NCBI GenBank assembly: GCA_029933535.1
Contig: JAOZNZ010000057.1
Location: forward strand, 1-11,530
Length of the DNA: 11,530 nucleotides
From: a bacterium
Lineage (GTDB): Bacteria; Auribacterota; UBA3054; B51-G9
Reading direction: 5' to 3'
The translations under genes were made by a program, and so were the position numbers. Shown here one piece after another: positions 1 to 6,567 of the stretch (its first letter is position 1; each line of letters begins with the position of its first letter). The notes beneath the pieces were generated by a model. That model was not told the DNA's origin. It searched no databases and saw only the letters and a list, made by a program, of their open reading frames with translations.

Positions 1-33
1 GTCAGGTGTCAGGTGTCAGGTGTCAGGTGTCAG
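1..33. repeat. GGTGTCA heptamer array (window start)
   Basis: Four perfect copies of the 7-base unit GGTGTCA (5-32) follow a partial copy (1-4). The array is cut by the window edge, so its true length is unknown. The same unit in the same orientation forms an eight-copy array at 11381-11436. It lies downstream of purA, beyond two AT-rich hairpins. No coding or known regulatory role can be read from it. Confidence 0.9.
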
Positions 34-43
34 TAATGGGAGT

Positions 44-104
44 AAATTCAAATCATAGATTTGAATTTCATATTAATACAAAATTCATTTTTAGAAATGA
101 ATTT
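44..104 (-). terminator. Twin AT-rich perfect hairpins downstream of purA
   Basis: There are two adjacent perfect inverted repeats. The first has arms AAATTCAAATC (44-54) and GATTTGAATTT (58-68) around a 3-base loop. The second has arms AAATTCATTT (81-90) and AAATGAATTT (95-104) around a 4-base loop. They lie 15 and 51 bases past the purA stop codon, and on the minus strand the nearer stem ends in TTTT. They could end purA transcription, but the stems are almost pure A/T and no long U tract follows, so termination is inferred. Both stems share the arm start AAATTCA, which suggests related elements. Confidence 0.4.
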
Positions 105-107
105 AAT

Positions 108-131
108 CCATTATTCCATTATTCCATTATT
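108..131. repeat. CCATTATT octamer array containing the purA stop
   Basis: Three perfect tandem copies of CCATTATT lie at 108-115, 116-123 and 124-131. The purA stop codon (TAA on the minus strand, 119-121) and its last codons, Met-Glu, fall inside the array. The end of the protein is therefore set by repeat sequence, and a one-unit change would shift the reading frame near the stop. Confidence 0.85.
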
Positions 132-1606
132 TTTAATGTTTGTGAGCGTTTTGGACCTACAGAGACGAATTTTATTTTACAACCGGTGGATTGTTCAATA
201 CCTTTCAGATATTTTTTAGTTAAGTCCGGCAGTTCGTCATAATTTTTTACTGAAGTAATGTTGGAATTCCAACCTTCGAACTCTTTAAATTCAGCCGGAC
301 TACAGCATTTTAATATTCTTGCGTCGGTAGGAAAAACGGTAAATTTATCACCATTTTCTACATTTTTCCCGTTGTACCAGGTTGACGGTCCTGTGTATTT
401 ATAAGCCGTGCAGATTTTAATTTTAGGCATAACGTCCAACACATCGAGTTTTGTAATAATCACATCCGGTCCGTTAATTTTTGCCGCGAGGGAGGAAGCG
501 ACAGCATCAAACCATCCTGTACGGCGCGGTCTGCCTGTAGTTGTGCCGAATTCACCGGCAATATGTCTGATAACTTTGCCGATAGTATAATCATCGTTGG
601 TTGATTTTGCAAGTTCGGCGGACTGTTTAAAGCTCATTTTATTATCGCCGCTTTCATTTGAGATTTCTTCTTGTGTTCCCAGTTCGGTAGGGAAAGGTCC
701 TGCGCCAACGCGCGTAGCATAAGCGGACATAATATTATAAATTCTATCAATTGATTGCGGTGTAATACCAAGACCTGTAGCGAATCCGCCTGCGCTGCAA
801 TTTGATGAAGTAACGAATGGATAAGTTCCATGGTCGATATCAAGTAATAATCCCTGCGCGCCTTCGAGGAGGATTTTTTTATTATTTTTAATGGCGTTAT
901 TGAGAAGTTCTTTAATATCTGTAACGTAGTCATGCAGTATTGCCGCCCATTTCGAGTAAGAGTTTGCGATTTCCTGAACGTCAAATTTTCCATTATCCAA
1001 CCACAAGCCATTAAACTGGTCAGGCAAATTCATCCATTCCGAGAAAGTTTTTTCCGGAAGTTTCCATGCTCCGAAAAGTAGATTTTCTTTTTCACTTGCA
1101 ATGAGTTCAATTTTTTCTGAGAGAACTTTTTTGTCATAAAGATCGTTTAATCTAATGCCGCATCTGTTTGCTTTATCAGCATAAGCCGGCCCGATTCCTC
1201 TTGCGGTAGTGCCGATTTTATTTTTAGCGAGACGCCATTCTCTCGCGCGATCGATAATTCTATGCCAGGGCATAATGACATGGGAATCGCCGCTAATCCT
1301 TAAATTATCGGTATTGATGCCTTTTTCGGCGAGATTTTTAAGTTCATTTTCCACAAGCACACGTGGATCGAGAACGACGCCGTTTCCTATCACGTTTAAT
1401 TTATCGGGATAAATTATTCCTGAAGGCACCTGGTGAAGTTTCAGTTTAATATCGCCTACAATGACAGTATGTCCGGCATTACACCCCCCCTGAGCGCGTG
1501 CGATAATATCTGCTTCACTTGCGAAGACGTCGGTGAATTTTCCTTTACCTTCATCACCCCAGGATGCGCCACTAATTCCGATTATTTGATCGTGATTAAA
1601 ATACAT
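119..1606 (-). CDS. purA: Adenylosuccinate synthase (PurA)
   Basis: This enzyme joins IMP and aspartate using GTP to give adenylosuccinate, the first committed step from IMP to AMP, in the cytoplasm. The 495 residues carry the full family signature. The GTP/IMP loop WGDEGKGK lies at 16-23 with catalytic Asp18, and NAGHT at 43-47 supplies catalytic His46. GTTARGIGPAYADK lies at 132-145, EGAQGLLLDIDHGTYPFVTSSN at 248-269, VGAGPFPTEL at 300-309, GTTTGRPRRTGW at 354-365 and ITKLDVLD at 384-391. The usual length is about 430. The extra length lies mainly between residues 155 and 247 (about 23 more than E. coli PurA) and just after FPTEL (about 29 more, near 311-340). The ATG at 1606 has no Shine-Dalgarno motif and is preceded by an AT-rich heptamer array. 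The gene lies 92 bases downstream of the phosphohexomutase on the same strand. Family assignment is secure. The role of the insertions is unknown. Confidence 0.97.
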   Translation of the reverse strand: MYFNHDQIIGISGASWGDEGKGKFTDVFASEADIIARAQGGCNAGHTVIVGDIKLKLHQVPSGIIYPDKLNVIGNGVVLDPRVLVENELKNLAEKGINTDNLRISGDSHVIMPWHRIIDRAREWRLAKNKIGTTARGIGPAYADKANRCGIRLNDLYDKKVLSEKIELIASEKENLLFGAWKLPEKTFSEWMNLPDQFNGLWLDNGKFDVQEIANSYSKWAAILHDYVTDIKELLNNAIKNNKKILLEGAQGLLLDIDHGTYPFVTSSNCSAGGFATGLGITPQSIDRIYNIMSAYATRVGAGPFPTELGTQEEISNESGDNKMSFKQSAELAKSTNDDYTIGKVIRHIAGEFGTTTGRPRRTGWFDAVASSLAAKINGPDVIITKLDVLDVMPKIKICTAYKYTGPSTWYNGKNVENGDKFTVFPTDARILKCCSPAEFKEFEGWNSNITSVKNYDELPDLTKKYLKGIEQSTGCKIKFVSVGPKRSQTLKIME

Positions 1607-1611
1607 GTTTC

Positions 1612-1674
1612 TAATTATTATTTGTTAATTGTTATTTATCATTTATTATTGTACTTGATACTTATATTATTATA
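1612..1674. repeat. Degenerate AT-rich heptamer array upstream of purA
   Basis: Most of the 92-base gap between the phosphohexomutase stop and the purA start reads as nine degenerate 7-base units (TAATTAT, TATTTGT, TAATTGT, TATTTAT, CATTTAT, and so on), ending 5 bases before the purA ATG. The core TATTTGTTAATTGTTA (1619-1634) recurs exactly at 6396-6411 upstream of the acyl-CoA ligase, which has the same orientation. The AT-rich tract may include the purA promoter, but no confident -10/-35 pair stands out. Confidence 0.6.
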
Positions 1675-1698
1675 TCTACTCGTGTTTTGAATTGCAAA

Positions 1699-3117
1699 CT
1701 ACAGCATTGCTTCACCTTTTTCCGTCATAGCGATTGCTTCATTCATAGTTGGAGCTTCAGCATAGAAACGCACAACCGGTTCTGTACCTGAAAAGCGGAG
1801 CAGCAGCCATGAATCATCCTCGCATTCGAATTTCACACCATCAATAGTTTTAATATTAACGATTTTTTTGCCAAGGATTTCTGCCGGAGGATTTGAAGTA
1901 ACACTGCTGATAAAGGCGTCTTTTTTATCCGTGTCAATATGTTTATCAATTCTATGGTAGCGCATTTTTCCGTAATTCTCATCAATAAAATCCATCGCTT
2001 CGCCTGCATTGTTGAAACCGAGTCCTGCTAAAGCCTCAAGGAACATAAGCGATCCGAGCACTCCATCGCGTTCAGGGATATGGTTTTTCAAACCTAGTCC
2101 GCCGCTTTCTTCAGTACCGACAAGTGCTTCTCCCGAAATCAGGTAAGGAACGATATATTTAAATCCGACCGGTTCTTCAACAAGTTTTAAATTAAATTCT
2201 TTTGCAAATCTGTCCAAGATAACCGAGCAGGAAACTGTTTTAATAATACTGCCTGTCCAGCCGCGATTTTTCATCAGGTGCATAGCAATTATAGCGGCTA
2301 TTTTCGGAGTAATAATATATTCAGCTCGATTATCAGTCGCGGCAAGCCGATCGGCATCACCGTCTGTAACAAAAGCGACGTCAGCGTTAAATTCTTTCAC
2401 AGCATTGAAAGTTGCCTTCATATTTTTCGGAACAGGTTCGGGAGAAATACCGTTAAATCCGGGATTACGTTCAGAGCGGATAGTATTAACAATATGATTA
2501 GTTTTATGGAGCAATTGTTCGACGTATTTTTTACCGACACCGTACATTGAATCCACGACAATATTATAAGATTTTTTTGAGATCATTTCATAATCCACAA
2601 AATTCTCTACCCACTCGAGATAAGGTTTTTCGAAAGGAAGATCAAGAATGAGTTTTTTTGCTTCAGCCGAGTTAATATTTATTTTTTTTACAGGTACTTC
2701 CCCAACTCTCGCTTCGAAAAGAGCGGTAGTCTCAGGATCGGCGGAAGCGCCTTCTGAAGTTTTAAATTTAACGCCGTTATATTCAGGAGGATTATGGCTT
2801 GCGGTAATCATAATTCCGCCGTCAAGATTGTGATGTTTTGCCGCGAAAGAAACGGCCTGTGAAGGCAATGGTATATCGGAAAGACAAATTGGGATACCGT
2901 TACCGAGCATAACTTCGGCGGCGATTTCCGCGAATTTATCACCCTGGAATCTGTTATCATAAGCGATAGCAATTCCTTTCGGATCGGGATTTTTTTCTTT
3001 AATGACATCGGCAATTGCCTGACAGACGATTCCGACATTTTCGAAAGTAAATGAATCGGCGATAACGCCGCGCCACCCGTCGGTGCCGAATTTAATAATA
3101 GATTTAGGATTTTTCAT
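1699..3117 (-). CDS. Phosphoglucomutase/phosphomannomutase (alpha-D-phosphohexomutase family)
   Basis: This is a cytoplasmic enzyme of the alpha-D-phosphohexomutase superfamily, which moves phosphate between C1 and C6 of a hexose phosphate through a phosphoserine. All four domain signatures appear in order. FGTDGWRG (10-17) opens domain 1. TASHNP (105-110) contains the phosphorylated Ser107. TDGDADR (251-257) is the Mg-binding loop. GTEESGG (334-340) is the sugar-recognition loop. RFSGTEP (441-447) is the phosphate-binding loop. At 472 residues it has a normal family length. Sequence alone does not decide between glucose and mannose phosphate. The GTEESGG loop fits a PGM/PMM enzyme rather than a GlmM-type phosphoglucosamine mutase. 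The ATG at 3117 fits the family N-terminus and lacks a Shine-Dalgarno motif. It is 213 bases downstream of rpe, with a repeat array and a hairpin between, so shared transcription is doubtful. Confidence 0.93.
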   Translation of the reverse strand: MKNPKSIIKFGTDGWRGVIADSFTFENVGIVCQAIADVIKEKNPDPKGIAIAYDNRFQGDKFAEIAAEVMLGNGIPICLSDIPLPSQAVSFAAKHHNLDGGIMITASHNPPEYNGVKFKTSEGASADPETTALFEARVGEVPVKKININSAEAKKLILDLPFEKPYLEWVENFVDYEMISKKSYNIVVDSMYGVGKKYVEQLLHKTNHIVNTIRSERNPGFNGISPEPVPKNMKATFNAVKEFNADVAFVTDGDADRLAATDNRAEYIITPKIAAIIAMHLMKNRGWTGSIIKTVSCSVILDRFAKEFNLKLVEEPVGFKYIVPYLISGEALVGTEESGGLGLKNHIPERDGVLGSLMFLEALAGLGFNNAGEAMDFIDENYGKMRYHRIDKHIDTDKKDAFISSVTSNPPAEILGKKIVNIKTIDGVKFECEDDSWLLLRFSGTEPVVRFYAEAPTMNEAIAMTEKGEAML

Positions 3118-3136
3118 AAGTCGCTTTGCTCGGAGA

Positions 3137-3166
3137 AAATTAATCCCGACCCGTCGGGATAAATTT
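3137..3166 (-). terminator. ATCCCGAC/GTCGGGAT hairpin between rpe and the phosphohexomutase
   Basis: The perfect arms ATCCCGAC (3143-3150) and GTCGGGAT (3153-3160) enclose only CC. The flanking A/T bases extend the symmetry with one mismatch. On the minus strand the stem is followed by TAATTTTCTCC, a modest U-rich run, which fits an intrinsic terminator for transcription arriving from rpe. It ends only about 20 bases before the phosphohexomutase ATG (3117), so it could instead be a leader hairpin of that gene or a dispersed palindromic repeat. Confidence 0.45.
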
Positions 3167-3240
3167 ATAGTTATTATTATGATGATGATTTGAAATGACT
3201 AACACGGACTGACCCGGACGGACACAGACAATCGCAAATT

Positions 3241-3331
3241 TTCAATCATTTCAATCATTTCAATCGTTTCAATCGTTTCAATCGTTTCAATCGTTTCAAT
3301 CGTTTCAATCGTTTTCAATCATTTCAATCGT
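3241..3331. repeat. TTCAATCRT nonamer array abutting the rpe stop
   Basis: Ten tandem copies of a 9-base unit run without spacers: two TTCAATCAT, six TTCAATCGT, one inserted T at 3313, then TTCAATCAT and TTCAATCGT. The last base of the last unit is the first base of the complement of the rpe stop codon (3331-3333). On the rpe sense strand the unit reads RATTGAAAY-like and starts directly after TAA. The rest of the gap (3161-3240) holds GAT-rich sequence and a GGAC-rich stretch (3201-3231) with no recognised function. Confidence 0.9.
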
Positions 3332-4005
3332 TAAATACTCAATGAGTGTATTCCGGCGATTCTTTCTGCTATGTTTTTTTTTCCGAATAAATATGTACCT
3401 GCGACAAAAACATTTGCGCCGTTTTGATAGCAGAGTTCTGCGTTTTCCTGATTAATTCCACCGTCAATTTCGATATCAAGTTCAGGATTGATCTCATTTG
3501 CTTTTTCACGAATAGCTTTAACTTTAGGCATCATATCATGCATAAATGACTGACCACCGAAACCCGGTTCAACAGTCATTACAAGGATCATTTTACAGAT
3601 ATCGATGAAAGGAAACACAGAGTCAGCAGGAGTTTTTGGTTTAACTACCACGCCGCATTCGGCACCCATTGAGCGGATATTTTCAAGTACCGCTCTTGTT
3701 TTATCAACGTCAAACGCAATATTCGGCGATTCAACATGAATAGTTACAATATCTGCTCCGGCATCAACAAATTTCGGCGCATAAACATCCGGCGCGTCAA
3801 TCATAAGATGAACATCGAGTGGAAGATCAGTCACTTTTTTTAAGCTTGCAACAACGGGCACACCGATAGTGATATTAGGGACGAAATGACCGTCCATAAC
3901 ATCCACGTGGACATAATCCGCGCCGGCATTTTTTATGACATTAATTTCTTCCGCGAGGCGGGAGAAATCTGATGCAAGAATTGAAGGTGAAACGAGAGAG
4001 TTCAT
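3331..4005 (-). CDS. rpe: Ribulose-phosphate 3-epimerase (Rpe)
   Basis: This enzyme interconverts D-ribulose 5-phosphate and D-xylulose 5-phosphate in the pentose phosphate pathway. It is a metal-dependent TIM-barrel enzyme of the cytoplasm. The 224 residues match the usual length. Visible motifs are SPSILASDF (6-14), HVDVMDGHFVPN (33-44) with metal ligand His33 and catalytic Asp35, HLMI (66-69) with metal ligand His66, MTVEPGFGGQ (143-152), and EIDGGIN (179-185) with the second catalytic acid Asp181. The ATG at 4005 gives the expected N-terminus and has no Shine-Dalgarno motif. An AT-rich heptamer array begins one base upstream. It follows pyrF by 74 bases on the same strand, with two small hairpins in the gap. 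The stop codon touches a nonamer array. Confidence 0.96.
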   Translation of the reverse strand: MNSLVSPSILASDFSRLAEEINVIKNAGADYVHVDVMDGHFVPNITIGVPVVASLKKVTDLPLDVHLMIDAPDVYAPKFVDAGADIVTIHVESPNIAFDVDKTRAVLENIRSMGAECGVVVKPKTPADSVFPFIDICKMILVMTVEPGFGGQSFMHDMMPKVKAIREKANEINPELDIEIDGGINQENAELCYQNGANVFVAGTYLFGKKNIAERIAGIHSLSI

Positions 4006-4006
4006 A

Positions 4007-4041
4007 ATTTTAGATTTTAGATTTCTGATTTTAGATTTTAA
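4007..4041. repeat. ATTTTAG heptamer array at the rpe start
   Basis: Five tandem 7-base units lie here (ATTTTAG, ATTTTAG, ATTTCTG, ATTTTAG, ATTTTAA), beginning one base upstream of the rpe ATG. They occupy the position where a ribosome binding site would sit, so rpe translation must start without a Shine-Dalgarno sequence. Confidence 0.85.
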
Positions 4042-4043
4042 AT

Positions 4044-4071
4044 CCCCTCTTGAGAGGGGTGCCCGCAGGGC
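4044..4071. repeat. Double palindromic element between pyrF and rpe
   Basis: Two small GC-rich hairpins stand in tandem. The first has stem CCCCTC/GAGGGG (4044-4049 with 4054-4059) and loop TTGA. The second has stem GCCC/GGGC (4061-4064 with 4068-4071) and a 3-base loop. They are followed by GGGGTGTG before the pyrF stop (4080). The compact, symmetric, GC-rich form in an AT-rich gap suggests a dispersed palindromic (REP-like) repeat. It could also slow or stop polymerase moving from pyrF into rpe, although the T-rich stretch lies on the plus-strand side. Confidence 0.55.
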
Positions 4072-4079
4072 GGGGTGTG

Positions 4080-4814
4080 TTATTGGATTATTGATTCAAC
4101 AATTTCTTTCAATCGTTCAACCGGATTTTCAGCATTCAGAATTGGTCTTCCAATTACCAGATAATCAGCGCCGTCTGCAATTGCCTGTTCAGGCGTACAA
4201 ACACGTTTTTGGTCATCGGCGGATGAACCGGCCGGTCGGATTCCCGGAGTTACAATCAAAAAATCATTCCCACACGCTTCTCGGATAGATTTAATTTCTT
4301 TCGGTGAAGCAACCACGCCGTCAAGTCCTGCTTCTTTTGCCTGCAGAGCTAGTGCGACCACCTGTTCCTGAACGGATTTATCAACACCAAGTTCAGCTTT
4401 CAGAATGTCTTGGCTGATACTTGTCAATACGGTAACGCCGAGAAGTTTTGGTCCGGTCACGCCTGATTTTTCTTTAGCTTCGTCAACGCCCCGACGTGCA
4501 GCGCGCATCATTTCTTTACCGCCGGTAGTGTGAATTGTCAACAAATCAGCGCCAAGGATTGAAACATTTGCAGCAGCGCGTTGAACAGTATTAGGAATAT
4601 CATGCAGTTTGAGGTCGAGCATAATTTTTGCTCCCCGTTCAACGGCATTTTTAACAATATCCGGTCCGAAACGAATAAACATTTCCAGTCCTATTTTGAG
4701 AGCGCCTGCATTTTGTCCGAGGATGTCAAAAAGTTTGAAAGCTTTTTCTTTATTACTGACATCGAGAGCGACAATGATTGGATTTTTATAAGTTTTCATA
4801 TTAATTTGTTTCAT
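4080..4814 (-). CDS. pyrF: Orotidine 5'-phosphate decarboxylase (PyrF)
   Basis: This enzyme decarboxylates OMP to UMP, the last step of de novo UMP synthesis, in the cytoplasm. The 244 residues form a typical bacterial group I OMP decarboxylase. ALDVS (16-20) contains Asp18. ALKIG (38-42) contains Lys40. The catalytic motif LDLKLHDIPNT (66-76) provides Asp67, Lys69 and Asp72. TPGIRPAG (189-196) and VIGRPI (220-225) bind phosphate. The ATG at 4814 overlaps the ligase stop as ATGA (4 bases), which argues for translational coupling. A second in-frame ATG at 4799, giving MKTYKN, is closer to the usual family start and cannot be excluded. Neither has a Shine-Dalgarno motif. The pairing with an acyl-CoA ligase is not a standard pyrimidine operon. 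Confidence 0.96.
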   Translation of the reverse strand: MKQINMKTYKNPIIVALDVSNKEKAFKLFDILGQNAGALKIGLEMFIRFGPDIVKNAVERGAKIMLDLKLHDIPNTVQRAAANVSILGADLLTIHTTGGKEMMRAARRGVDEAKEKSGVTGPKLLGVTVLTSISQDILKAELGVDKSVQEQVVALALQAKEAGLDGVVASPKEIKSIREACGNDFLIVTPGIRPAGSSADDQKRVCTPEQAIADGADYLVIGRPILNAENPVERLKEIVESIIQ

Positions 4815-6319
4815 ACATGCAAGATATCGTTGATTATTTTTCTCAGTTGTTTTTTGTGAACTTTACCGGTAGCGTTTCTCGGCAAAGCGTCAATTACTTT
4901 CACTTTTTTAGGTATTTTGTAATTTGCGATTTTATTTTTCAGAAAAGATTTAATATCAGCGAATGATAATTCGGTGCCGTTTTGCGAGACGATAAACGCG
5001 ACAGGGATTTCTCCCCTTATTCCGCAATCTTCGCCCACAATGGCGACATCATCAATCAGCGGATGCTCTCGAAGATATTCTTCAATTTCGCCCGGATAGA
5101 CATTCAATCCTCCAACGAGGAGCATATCTTTTTTTCTGCCAACAATTGTAAAATAACCGTCATCATCTTTAAAGCCGAGATCGCCAGTAAAGACCCAGCC
5201 GTTTTTCAGTGTTTCCGCTGTTTCTACCGGACGGTGGAGGTATCCCGAGAAATTTGCCGGGCTATTGACGATAATTTCCCCTATTTCATTATTTTCCAAT
5301 TCATTATCGTTATCATCCACGATTTTCATTTCGACATCACAAAGCGGTAGGCCTATAGTACCGACTTTTATTATTCCGCTGAGAGGATTTATAGAAGTCG
5401 CCGGACCGCATTCTGTCGGTCCGTCCCCTTCGCAAATTTTTATATTAAATTTATTGTAAAAATCATCAAAAACAGTTTTTGGTAAAGGAGCTCCACCCGA
5501 AACGCACTGCCTTAAGCATGGCAATTCCGGCGGGTTCTCAATTTTGGCCATAACTGCATACATTGCCGGAACGCCGAGAAAAATTGTTGCCTTATTTTCA
5601 GACATTTGTTTTAAAAGATCTAACGGCTGGAACTGTTCCATGACGAGCAATTTCCCCCCGGCAAATATTGTATGTATAAGGCATGCCGAGGCGGAAAATG
5701 CGTGAAACATTGGAAGCACGCCGACAAAGCATTCGACTTTTCCTCTGGATTCAAGACCGACAACACACATTCTCGCGTTGTGCATTATAGCTTTATGAGA
5801 GAGGAGGGCGCCTTTAGGTTTTCCGGTTGTACCTGAAGTATAGATACAGACAGCGATATTTGAGATATCCGTTTTAAAGTCCGGATTTTCAACAGACAGA
5901 TCCGGTTTTGTAATTTCGAGTGAAATATTTCCATCCGTAAAAAGTTCTGACTTTTCACCGTTAATTTTTATATTTGCATCCCGGGAATGAATAATAAATC
6001 GAGACCTTGTATCCTGTAAAATATGCTTTATCTCTTCAGCTCCAAGACGCGGGTTAACCGGTACAACTTTCCCGCCCACGCGAAGGATTGCAAAGTAAGC
6101 AACAACAAAGTCGGGAGAGTTGCCGCAAATCAGAGTAACGAATTTTCCGGAAACGTCTGTGAAGTTTTCCAAAGCGTCAGCAGCGGAACTAATTTTAGCA
6201 TTAACATTGCTGTAAGTAAAAGTTTTGCCTTTAAAGATCAAAAAAACATCATCGGGTGATTTACGCGCCTGTAAATCAATCAATCCGTCAAGAGTATCAG
6301 TAGGTAATATATTTTTCAT
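4811..6319 (-). CDS. AMP-forming acyl-CoA ligase (fatty acyl-CoA synthetase-like)
   Basis: This is an adenylate-forming (ANL superfamily) enzyme, probably activating a fatty or other carboxylic acid through an acyl-AMP to acyl-CoA. Counting from the ATG at 6319 (502 residues), the ATP-grasping loop YTSGTTGKPKG is at 160-170. SGGAPLP is at 274-280. The adenine-binding motif EGDGPTECGP is at 297-306, GWVFTGDLG at 374-382 and the hinge GRKKDMLLVGGLNVYPGEIEE at 394-414. The catalytic lysine is Lys486 in RNATGKVHKKQLR. In the usual EGYGxTE motif the tyrosine position is Asp here. A longer reading from TTG at 6373 adds 18 unfamiliar residues. The ATG is preferred because MKNILPTDTLDGLI resembles family N-termini. 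No Shine-Dalgarno motif precedes it. Its stop overlaps the pyrF start. Substrate chain length cannot be read from the sequence, and an aryl or other acid is possible. Confidence 0.88.
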   Translation of the reverse strand: MKNILPTDTLDGLIDLQARKSPDDVFLIFKGKTFTYSNVNAKISSAADALENFTDVSGKFVTLICGNSPDFVVAYFAILRVGGKVVPVNPRLGAEEIKHILQDTRSRFIIHSRDANIKINGEKSELFTDGNISLEITKPDLSVENPDFKTDISNIAVCIYTSGTTGKPKGALLSHKAIMHNARMCVVGLESRGKVECFVGVLPMFHAFSASACLIHTIFAGGKLLVMEQFQPLDLLKQMSENKATIFLGVPAMYAVMAKIENPPELPCLRQCVSGGAPLPKTVFDDFYNKFNIKICEGDGPTECGPATSINPLSGIIKVGTIGLPLCDVEMKIVDDNDNELENNEIGEIIVNSPANFSGYLHRPVETAETLKNGWVFTGDLGFKDDDGYFTIVGRKKDMLLVGGLNVYPGEIEEYLREHPLIDDVAIVGEDCGIRGEIPVAFIVSQNGTELSFADIKSFLKNKIANYKIPKKVKVIDALPRNATGKVHKKQLRKIINDILHV

Positions 6320-6374
6320 ATTTAAGTATCTGTTATTAATATAAATGATAACGATTTCGGCATTTTTTTTCAAT

Positions 6375-6423
6375 AGGTTATTGTTCGTTATTTGTTATTT
6401 GTTAATTGTTAATCGTGGTCTGT
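6375..6423. repeat. AT-rich heptamer array between the ligase and mutS2
   Basis: Seven tandem 7-base units run here: AGGTTAT, TGTTCGT, TATTTGT, TATTTGT, TAATTGT, TAATCGT, GGTCTGT. The core 6396-6411 is identical to 1619-1634 upstream of purA. The array lies 55 bases upstream of the chosen ligase ATG and runs directly into a nonamer array, so the repeat unit changes length inside one gap. Confidence 0.75.
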
Positions 6424-6525
6424 GATTGGACGGATTGGACGAATTGGACTGATTGGACAGAATGGACAGACCCTGATGGAGTAAGACTCCACAGGGCGAA
6501 GTGGACAGAATGGACTTATTGGTCA
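6424..6525. repeat. GATTGGACN nonamer array interrupted by a hairpin
   Basis: The 9-base units GATTGGACG, GATTGGACG, AATTGGACT, GATTGGACA and GAATGGACA fill 6424-6468. After an interruption of about 32 bases the pattern resumes at 6501 (GTGGACA, GAATGGACT, TATTGGTCA). The interruption is flanked on both sides by TGGACAGA (6463-6470 and 6502-6509), as if an element had inserted in the array. Confidence 0.75.
6471..6496. repeat. Hairpin element inside the nonamer array
   Basis: CCCTG (6471-6475) pairs with CAGGG (6492-6496), and TGGAG (6477-6481) pairs with CTCCA (6487-6491). There is one bulged A and a TAAGA loop, giving a 10-base-pair stem. No U tract follows on either strand, so a terminator is unlikely. 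It sits in the divergent region between the ligase and mutS2 and looks like a small palindromic repeat inserted among the GATTGGACN units. Confidence 0.6.
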
Positions 6526-6555
6526 AAACCACTATGAATAGTCGCCGGAGTTGTG

Positions 6556-6561
6556 TATAAT
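6556..6561 (+). promoter_or_regulatory. Possible -10 box (TATAAT) of mutS2
   Basis: A perfect TATAAT ends 6 bases before the ATG at 6568. If used, transcription would start at or next to the ATG and give a leaderless mRNA, which would fit the lack of a Shine-Dalgarno sequence. No good -35 hexamer lies 16-18 bases upstream, so this is weak evidence in AT-rich DNA. Confidence 0.3.
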
Positions 6562-6567
6562 ATAAAA

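Noticed and set aside
6..242. A 78-residue plus-strand reading frame at the window start
   Set aside because: It starts inside the heptamer array, overlaps the purA 3' end on the opposite strand, and has no protein-like features.
634..1011. A 125-residue minus-strand frame inside purA
   Set aside because: It is a shifted-frame shadow of a well-supported purA reading with all catalytic motifs.
1607..1698. A riboswitch or purine-responsive leader upstream of purA
   Set aside because: The 92 bases are degenerate AT-rich heptamers with no conserved purine-riboswitch core or stable GC stem.
3241..3331. A CRISPR array, because the unit on the minus strand resembles the ATTGAAAC end of many CRISPR repeats
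   Set aside because: Units are 9 bases and contiguous with no spacers, there are no cas genes, and the neighbouring gaps hold similar arrays with unrelated units.
6320..6373. An N-terminal extension of the acyl-CoA ligase from TTG at 6373
   Set aside because: The 18 added residues do not resemble the family, and the ATG at 6319 gives a typical N-terminus.
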